A DNA stretch of 64,000 nucleotides from Mesobacillus harenae (lineage in GTDB: Bacteria; Bacillota; Bacilli; Bacillales; Cytobacillaceae): the NCBI RefSeq assembly GCF_013343715.1, contig NZ_JABUNR010000012.1:178473-242472 (forward strand), written 5' to 3'. The notes under the pieces were generated by a model. It had not been told where the DNA came from and did not search any database. It saw only the letters and a list, made by a program, of their open reading frames with translations. The position numbers and the translations under genes were made by a program. Positions 61,510 through 64,000 of this stretch are shown here, piece by piece. Each line of letters starts with the position of its first letter. Positions within the stretch are counted from its first letter, which is position 1.

Positions 61510-62919
61510 ATGATGAAAAAAACAGCTAGTTTAACTCCCAGGCAAATTGTGGAGCGGCTTGATCAATATATAGTCGGGCAAAAAGATGCAAAGAAAGCAG
61601 TAGCAGTTGCGCTTAGAAACCGATATAGACGCAGTCTGCTAGCTGAAACCTTACGCGATGAAATCAACCCGAAAAATATTTTAATGATCGGTCCTACTGG
61701 TGTGGGAAAAACAGAAATTGCCAGAAGAATTGCCAAACTAGTCGGAGCGCCGTTTGTAAAAGTTGAAGCGACAAAGTTTACCGAAGTTGGCTACGTTGGC
61801 CGTGATGTTGAATCAATGGTCAGGGATCTTGTTGAAACATCGATTCGTCTTGTTAAAGAAGAAAAGATGGTCAGCGTTAAAGAGCCGGCAGAGCAAAATG
61901 CTAATGCTCGCCTTGTAGAACTATTAGTCCCAGCTGCTAAAAAAGGCAATAACTATAAAAACCCGATTGAAATGCTATTTGGCGGCGGAGGGGCTAACCA
62001 GGATGAACAGGAAACCCCGGCCGAAGATATGAGCATACAAGAAAAGCGAAAGATCGTTAAGCAGAAGCTTGACCAGGGCGAGCTTGAGGATGAGATTATC
62101 ACCGTCGAAGTAGATGAGCAGCAGCCGTCAATGTTTGATATGCTCCAAGGCTCAGGAATGGAGCAAATGGGCATGAATATGCAGGATGCGCTCAGCAGTT
62201 TTATGCCAAAGAAACGAAAAAAACGCAAGCTTCCAGTACGTGAGGCTAGAGTCATTTTGACTAATGAGGAAGCACAAAAGCTAATCGATATGGATGAGGT
62301 TACCCAGGACGCTGTTTTTAGGGCCGAACAAAGCGGGATTATCTTCATCGATGAAATTGATAAAATCGCTAGTAAAAATGGCGGCGGATCATCAGCAGAT
62401 GTATCCCGTGAAGGTGTTCAGCGCGATATCCTGCCTGTTGTAGAGGGTTCGACCGTCGTTACGAAATATGGCTCCATAAAGACGGACTATATCTTATTTA
62501 TTGCTGCCGGCGCTTTCCATATGGCGAAGCCTTCAGATTTAATTCCGGAACTGCAAGGGCGTTTTCCGATTCGTGTGGAATTAACAAAACTCACAGTCGA
62601 AGATTTTTATCGGATTCTGGTAGAGCCCGATAATGCCCTGACAAAACAATATGAAGCTTTATTGGAAACTGAAGGTATAGAAATTGAATTTTCTGACGAT
62701 GCTATTCGTAAGATTGCAGAAGTAGCATTTGAAGTGAATCAGAACACAGATAATATTGGTGCACGCAGGCTGCACACAATTCTCGAAAAACTGCTCGAGG
62801 ATCTCAGTTTCGAGGCTCCTGATATTACTTTGGAAAAAATAACAATTACGCCTCAGTATGTGGAAGAAAAGCTTGGTGTAATCTCAAGGAACAAGGATTT
62901 AAGCCAATTTATTCTGTAG
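61510..62919 (+). CDS. hslU (clpY): HslU (ClpY) ATPase subunit
   Basis: AAA+ unfoldase that feeds HslV. It has 469 residues. Walker [14 protein letters not shown]; an intermediate I-domain (about 110-240) rich in Q, E and M; Walker [12 protein letters not shown]; sensor region [15 protein letters not shown] 61510 and the next codon ATG 61513 are both possible; GGAAGGAG ends at 61504. A frame extending upstream lies inside hslV. Confidence 0.95.
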   Translation: MMKKTASLTPRQIVERLDQYIVGQKDAKKAVAVALRNRYRRSLLAETLRDEINPKNILMIGPTGVGKTEIARRIAKLVGAPFVKVEATKFTEVGYVGRDVESMVRDLVETSIRLVKEEKMVSVKEPAEQNANARLVELLVPAAKKGNNYKNPIEMLFGGGGANQDEQETPAEDMSIQEKRKIVKQKLDQGELEDEIITVEVDEQQPSMFDMLQGSGMEQMGMNMQDALSSFMPKKRKKRKLPVREARVILTNEEAQKLIDMDEVTQDAVFRAEQSGIIFIDEIDKIASKNGGGSSADVSREGVQRDILPVVEGSTVVTKYGSIKTDYILFIAAGAFHMAKPSDLIPELQGRFPIRVELTKLTVEDFYRILVEPDNALTKQYEALLETEGIEIEFSDDAIRKIAEVAFEVNQNTDNIGARRLHTILEKLLEDLSFEAPDITLEKITITPQYVEEKLGVISRNKDLSQFIL

Positions 62920-63044
62920 TTCGTTTCGTTTTAAGTTATACTCGCAGGGGTAGACAAATAGGGCATCTAATAAAACAGCTACTGCCGATATAAATTAGGA
63001 ATCAAAAATAGGAACATTTGTTGAAGCAAATAGGAGGAAAAATC

Positions 63045-63824
63045 ATGGACTTACTATCGAAAACAAGAAAGATTAATGCACTGCTTCAGAAAGCAGCTGG
63101 AAAGCCGGTTAACTTTAAGGAAATGGCCGAAACATTAAGCGGAGTAATTGAGGCAAACATATTTGTTGTAAGCCGCCGCGGAAAATTGCTGGGCTTTGCT
63201 GTTAACCAGCAAATTGAAAATGAGCGTATGAAAAAAATGCTCGAAGACCGTCAATTCCCTGAAGAGTATACAAAAAGTTTGTTCAACGTTCAGGAAACGT
63301 CTTCAAATCTGGATGTAGAAAGTGAATATACAGCTTTCCCAGTTGAAAACAGAGAGTTATTCAGTAACGGACTGACTACAATTGTTCCCATCATTGGTGG
63401 AGGTGAACGGCTCGGTACGTTAATCTTGGCAAGGGTTGAAGAACAATTCCATGATGACGACCTAATTCTTGGCGAATATGGTGCAACTGTAGTTGGAATG
63501 GAAATCCTTCGCGAAAAAGCTGAAGAAATTGAAGATGAGGCCCGCAGCAAGGCTGTTGTCCAAATGGCAATCAGCTCACTTTCCTACAGTGAACTTGAAG
63601 CGATTGAGCATATCTTTGAAGAACTTGATGGCAAGGAAGGTCTGCTTGTCGCCTCTAAGATCGCTGATCGTGTCGGAATTACCCGTTCTGTTATCGTAAA
63701 CGCACTTCGTAAGCTGGAGAGTGCTGGAGTAATTGAATCCCGCTCACTAGGTATGAAAGGGACCTATATTAAGGTTCTAAATGATAAATTCCTAATGGAA
63801 TTGGAAAAACTAAAAACTAGCTAA
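63045..63824 (+). CDS. codY: GTP- and branched-chain amino acid-sensing repressor CodY
   Basis: Global regulator of nutrient-limitation genes that binds DNA when GTP and isoleucine/valine/leucine are plentiful. It has 259 residues, the B. subtilis length. N-terminal GAF domain with [13 protein letters not shown] and the [12 protein letters not shown] ligand region; C-terminal winged helix with [25 protein letters not shown] 63045 follows AGGAGG and gives the family-length protein; an in-frame extension to 63018 is rejected. Last gene of the xerC operon, followed by a very strong terminator. Confidence 0.97.
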   Translation: MDLLSKTRKINALLQKAAGKPVNFKEMAETLSGVIEANIFVVSRRGKLLGFAVNQQIENERMKKMLEDRQFPEEYTKSLFNVQETSSNLDVESEYTAFPVENRELFSNGLTTIVPIIGGGERLGTLILARVEEQFHDDDLILGEYGATVVGMEILREKAEEIEDEARSKAVVQMAISSLSYSELEAIEHIFEELDGKEGLLVASKIADRVGITRSVIVNALRKLESAGVIESRSLGMKGTYIKVLNDKFLMELEKLKTS

Positions 63825-63871
63825 CCAAAATATAAAATAGAAAAGGGATCCGGAATGCTTCATTGAGCTAT

Positions 63872-63922
63872 ACCCCGTATAACGGACACTGATAAAAAAG
63901 TGTCCCTTATACGGGGTTTTTT
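63872..63922 (+). terminator. Strong terminator after codY (possibly part of a mobile-element end)
   Basis: Arms ACCCCGTATAACGGACACT (63872-63890) and AGTGTCCCTTATACGGGGT (63899-63917), with a single C-C mismatch, followed by TTTTTTG. The unusual length and its place directly before the next gene leave open that it belongs to an inserted element. Confidence 0.8.
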
Positions 63923-63960
63923 GTGTTTCAATAGAATTATTGAGGGGACGGAGGAGTATC

Positions 63961-64000
63961 ATGGGGAAGAATTTATATACCGATTTTCAGATAAAAGAAC
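63961..64000 (+). CDS. Start of an unidentified gene, cut by the window end
   Basis: ATG 63961 follows a good ribosome-binding site (GGAGG, 63950-area) and opens 13 codons, MGKNLYTDFQIKE, before the window stops. FlgB, expected after codY in B. subtilis, does not begin like this. The residues are reminiscent of the first helix of IS3-type transposase OrfA proteins, but the fragment is too short to decide. Confidence 0.4.
   Translation, partial: MGKNLYTDFQIKE

Overview
This is a stretch of chromosome from a low-GC Firmicute of the family Bacillaceae, close to Bacillus in the broad sense. The gene order follows the Bacillus subtilis pyr-to-codY segment almost gene for gene. Protein lengths match that species closely (RecG 682, PlsX 333, CodY 259, TopA 691 residues), and the 26-residue sporulation peptide SpoVM is present, so the organism is very probably an endospore former. 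No plasmid, prophage or CRISPR signature was seen.

Layout. 1-4789: end of the pyrimidine operon (carB partial, pyrK, pyrD, pyrF, pyrE). 4917-6629, minus strand: rqcH, convergent with pyrE over a shared terminator. 7324-10002: a Ca-type P-ATPase. 10203-12243: yloC, remA, gmk, rpoZ. 12458-24420: coaBC, priA, def, fmt, rsmB, rlmN, prpC, prkC, rsgA, rpe, covering coenzyme A, replication restart, formyl-methionine handling, rRNA modification and Ser/Thr phospho-signalling. 25014-26333: thiN, spoVM and, on the minus strand, rpmB. 26625-30451: yloU, fakA-like yloV, sdaAB, sdaAA. 30444-37310: recG, then the FapR-controlled lipid genes fapR, plsX, fabD, fabG, acpA, then rnc. 37331-43727: smc, ftsY, ylxM, ffh (chromosome organisation and SRP). 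43878-51770: rpsP, khpA, ylqD, rimM, trmD, rplS, a signal peptidase, rbgA, rnhB, ylqG, ylqH. 52177-57581: sucC, sucD, dprA, topA. 58654-63824: trmFO, xerC, hslV, hslU, codY. The window ends 40 bases into a gene that does not look like flgB, the gene expected there.

The accessory signal is a family of modular, strongly palindromic intergenic repeats in four blocks (6694-7227, 24520-24985, 44396-44712, 57584-58430). At least three modules recur in both orientations. M1 is about 80 nt, M2 about 83-85 nt, and M3 is a 58-nt unit found inserted inside M1 or M2 at the same target, CTGG^AG. Stem positions differ between copies in compensating ways, so base pairing appears to have been conserved or copied as a unit. 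These blocks encode no convincing protein; I regard them as the most interesting unexplained structure here. The second point of interest is ylqG-ylqH, which looks like a FliK-like and FlhB-tail-like pair outside any flagellar operon.

Limits: all family assignments come from reading the translations and comparing them with remembered family features. No database search, structure prediction or expression data were available.
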